Source: an uncultured Roseovarius sp. (GTDB lineage: Bacteria; Pseudomonadota; Alphaproteobacteria; Rhodobacterales; Rhodobacteraceae). Taken from it: a stretch of DNA of 64,000 nucleotides. Numbering within the stretch: the stretch's first letter is position 1; each line of letters starts with the position of its first letter. The DNA lies in contig CANNCP010000010.1 in assembly GCA_947503145.1 (NCBI GenBank), positions 80,773 through 144,772 on the forward strand. The letters are read 5' to 3'. Shown piece by piece: positions 61,222 through 64,000 of this stretch. The notes under the pieces are model-generated. The model was not told the origin of the DNA. It ran no database searches and was given only the letters and a program-made list of their open reading frames with translations. The position numbers and the translations under genes are program-made.

Positions 61222-62101
61222 CGCGCCGCCCCCCCGTCTTCGATCGCGCGGTAGAGCCAGAGCAACGCCGATTGTGCACTTTGCGATGTGTGGTGGCAGC
61301 CAAACCGCCAGCCGGTCGCGGCACACAGATGCTCCAGCTCTGCCTTGCGGGCGGCCAGTCGCTCCAGATACCGGTCGCGCAGATCGCTTGCCTTCAGCGT
61401 CTCATGCGCCAGTGTGCCACCGACGGATTCGAAAATGGCGCGCCCGCGATAGGGAAACGCCTCTTCCACCGGGTCGAGCACCTGCAACAGCACGCCGCGC
61501 ACGCCGCGATCCGCCGCCTTGGTCAGGGCCGCGCGCACCGGCGCCATATCACCCATGAAATCCGAGATGAACAGCGCCCGCGAATGCGGCAGCATGCCCC
61601 GCGCCTCTGGCGCACCGTATTCCTCTGCCGCCCCCTCACTGGAAAGGATCGTGGCCAGCCGCATTATCTGGGCCTCGCCCCGGCGCGGTGGCAGGGCGTT
61701 GCCGATCATGCCCACACGCTCGCCACTGCGCAACAGCAGCACCGCAGCAGCAAGACCGATCAGGCACGCCCGGTCCACCTTTTCCGGCAGCTCCGGGGCA
61801 GAGGAAAACCGCATCGAGGCGGCACTATCAACCCAGAGCATCACGCTTTGGGCGATCTGCCATTCGCGCTCGCGCACGAATTGCGCGTCACTGCGGGCCG
61901 AGCGCCGCCAGTCGATCAGCCGTCGCGGATCGCCCTGTTGCAAAGGACGGTATTGCCAAAAATCATCGCCCACCCCGGCCCGCCTGCGGCCATGCTCACC
62001 CAGCAGGACAGAACCCGCCAGCTGCTCGGCCCGCGCCAGAAGCGGCGGAAAGCGCGCCGCCTCGGCCTCGGCCCGGCCACGCAATGAGGCGGGGGAAGCT
62101 G

Positions 62102-62105
<4 letters not shown>
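61218..62105 (-). CDS. DUF58 domain protein
   Basis: This 295-residue soluble protein has the DUF58 motif VGDDFWQYRPLQQGDPRRLIDWRRSARSDAQFVREREWQ, then a vWA-type metal-site region (SVMLWVDSAASMRFSS, RALFISDFMGDM). DUF58 proteins are coupled with MoxR ATPases throughout bacteria. It starts with GTG that overlaps the moxR stop (GTGA), so it is translated by coupling. It is likely the client or adaptor of the MoxR ATPase. Confidence 0.88.
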
Positions 62106-63109
<1,004 letters not shown>

Positions 63110-63168
63110 GGCAATGCTCCCTGCTCATTTCTATATGTCTGTCTAAGAGTGTATCGCGCATAACGGAA

Positions 63169-63771
63169 ATGGCAAAAGCAATGAGCGAAGAAAAGTTCAC
63201 GTCGCCGTCAGCGACCGGCATCGTGGCCGCAGCCCGCGCCGCCTCCAAAGAGGCGAAAACACGCAGCCTGCCGCCCGTGCATTTATGGAACCCGCCGTTC
63301 AACGGCGACATGGACATGCGCATCGCCCGCGATGGCACATGGTTTCACGAGGGCACGCCGATCAACCGGCCCGAATTGGTGCGGCTCTTTTCGACTATCC
63401 TGCGCAAGGACGCAGACAAATATTTCCTCGTCACACCGGTGGAAAAGGTCGGCATCACCGTCGATGACGCGCCTTTCGTCGCGGTGGATTTCGACGTTAC
63501 CGGCAGTGGCGCAGACCAGATCCTGACCTTCGTGACGAATGTCGGCGACACCGTTGCCGCCGGGCCGGGCACCCCGATCCGGGTCACGCGCGCAGCCGCC
63601 ACGGGCGAGCCGTCGCCCTATGTCATGGTGCGCGCCGGACTGGAGGCACTGATCGACCGCAAGAGCTTTTACCGGCTGGTAGAGATCGGCGCACATCACG
63701 CTGGCTGGTTCGGCCTGTGGTCGGGCGGTGCATTCTTTCGGATAATCCCGTCGCAAGAGATGGATGGTTAA
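63169..63771 (+). CDS. DUF1285 protein
   Basis: This 200-residue protein matches DUF1285: PPVHLWNPPFNGDMDMRIARDGTWFHEGTPINRPELVRLFSTILRKDADKYFLVTPVEKVGITVDDAPFVAVDFDV, and then HHAGWFGLWSGGAFFRI. The domain has a beta-sandwich-like pattern; no function is established. It stands divergent from moxR (60-base gap). Starts at 63169 and 63181 (four codons apart) are both possible and neither has a strong ribosome-binding site. Confidence 0.88.
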   Translation: MAKAMSEEKFTSPSATGIVAAARAASKEAKTRSLPPVHLWNPPFNGDMDMRIARDGTWFHEGTPINRPELVRLFSTILRKDADKYFLVTPVEKVGITVDDAPFVAVDFDVTGSGADQILTFVTNVGDTVAAGPGTPIRVTRAAATGEPSPYVMVRAGLEALIDRKSFYRLVEIGAHHAGWFGLWSGGAFFRIIPSQEMDG

Positions 63772-63863
63772 AACGTTTCCCAAAACGCCTTGACGCTGTG
63801 ATGCAGGGTCGAGCCTGCCTGCGCATCAGACCACCATCAAAACAAGTTCAGTTTTTTTATATA

Positions 63864-63908
63864 TGGTGACCCCGGCAGGATTCGAACCTGCAACCTGCCC
63901 CTTAGGAG
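63864..63908 (-). tRNA. 3' fragment of tRNA-Arg (CCU), probable attachment site
   Basis: Read on the minus strand, these 45 bases begin CTCCTAAGGGGC (anticodon loop with CCU and the 3' half of the anticodon stem). They continue through a T arm with GCAGG-TTCGAAT-CCTGC and end CGGGGTC-A-CCA, a full acceptor end. The expected 5' half is missing: the sequence before CTCCTAA does not contain the matching GCCCC or GACCCCG. Integrases of genomic islands commonly leave such 3' tRNA fragments as att sites. Confidence 0.75.
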
Positions 63909-64000
63909 TTAGTAGAGTGATGTTGTGTGTCAATGAGCATTCAAAACTGACCCGGCTTCAGCATTTGATTTTGACCCGCCTGTCGGATGGCAAAGCCCCC
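63909..64000. mobile_element. IS21-like terminal repeats at the window edge
   Basis: After a 12-base spacer the sequence TGTTGTGTGTCAATGAGC is followed by AAAACTGACCCGG and ATTTTGACCCGCC, short repeats about 20 bases apart. Repeated (A/T)AAAACTGACCC/TTTTGACCC motifs are the multiple transposase-binding repeats near the ends of IS21-family elements. The transposase genes would lie beyond base 64000, so the call cannot be confirmed here. Confidence 0.45.

Noticed and set aside
63864..63908. A complete tRNA gene
   Set aside because: Only the 3' half folds; the 5' acceptor strand and D arm are not present on either side.

Overview
The window is a stretch of chromosome from an alphaproteobacterium of the Roseobacter group (Rhodobacteraceae). 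The evidence is the high-GC coding style, the ethylmalonyl-CoA pathway genes (mcl1, ecm, ccr), the tauR-xsc-pta-soeABC organosulfonate/sulfite cluster, mbfA, the DUF1244/DUF1285/DUF1523/DUF2244 proteins typical of the family, and dispersed intergenic repeats containing TTCTTCTTGC and AATATCC boxes. There are no rRNA genes, no CRISPR arrays and no complete tRNA gene. Most of the window is ordinary, closely packed core genome.

Layout. 1-3.4 kb: end of rpmE, smpB, a small membrane protein, and an sseA-aminotransferase pair with overlapping stop and start. 3.6-10.3 kb: the membrane ferritin mbfA, an AEC transporter, S-formylglutathione hydrolase, UPF0178, a HAD hydrolase overlapping an ornithine-cyclodeaminase-family gene, an MFS permease, and two gene remnants. 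10.4-12.4 kb: a NaChBac-type voltage-gated sodium channel and mcl1. 12.8-15.7 kb: dgcN-dgcA plus a class IV D-amino-acid transaminase, read as a D-glutamate/D-amino-acid catabolic operon. 15.7-24.3 kb: DUF1244, a truncated N-formylglutamate amidohydrolase, pyk, rpmI-rplT, carA, a toxin-antitoxin island bounded by inverted and direct repeats, yqeY, DUF2244, deoD and a truncated GNAT gene. 24.5-29.6 kb: ecm, a phospholipid acyltransferase and ccr. 29.8-33.8 kb: ilvE, cmk and rpsA. 34-43 kb: tauR, xsc, pta, soeA, soeB and soeC on the minus strand. 43-50 kb: DUF1523, a Tat-exported cyclase-family protein, creatinase, a P1 peptidase, an alpha/beta hydrolase and succinate-semialdehyde dehydrogenase. 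50-56 kb: an Hsp20 with a clear heat-shock promoter, a secreted serine protease and glcDEF. 56-63.8 kb: a small secreted protein, the moxR-DUF58-DUF4159-membrane protein operon and DUF1285. 63.86-64 kb: a 45-base 3' fragment of tRNA-Arg(CCU) followed by IS21-like repeats, probably the edge of an integrated element that continues past the window.

How the genes work together. Xsc splits sulfoacetaldehyde into acetyl phosphate and sulfite. Pta feeds the acetyl group into acetyl-CoA, SoeABC oxidises the sulfite, and TauR probably controls the set. Acetyl-CoA can then be assimilated by the ethylmalonyl-CoA pathway, of which this window holds three steps (Ccr, Ecm, Mcl1). GlcDEF brings glycolate-derived glyoxylate into the same metabolism.

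The least explained features are non-coding. (1) A modular intergenic element has at least six copies: a conserved TTCTTCTTGC/AATATCC box followed in the better copies by an interchangeable hairpin and a G/C-rich clamp. Two ~140-bp copies have the same module order. (2) A second palindromic repeat is bounded by AAAGCGTTTCGC-like ends; one copy supplies the aberrant C-terminus of a GNAT gene. (3) The toxin-antitoxin unit is enclosed by 27-bp inverted repeats and an 11-bp direct repeat but carries no transposase.
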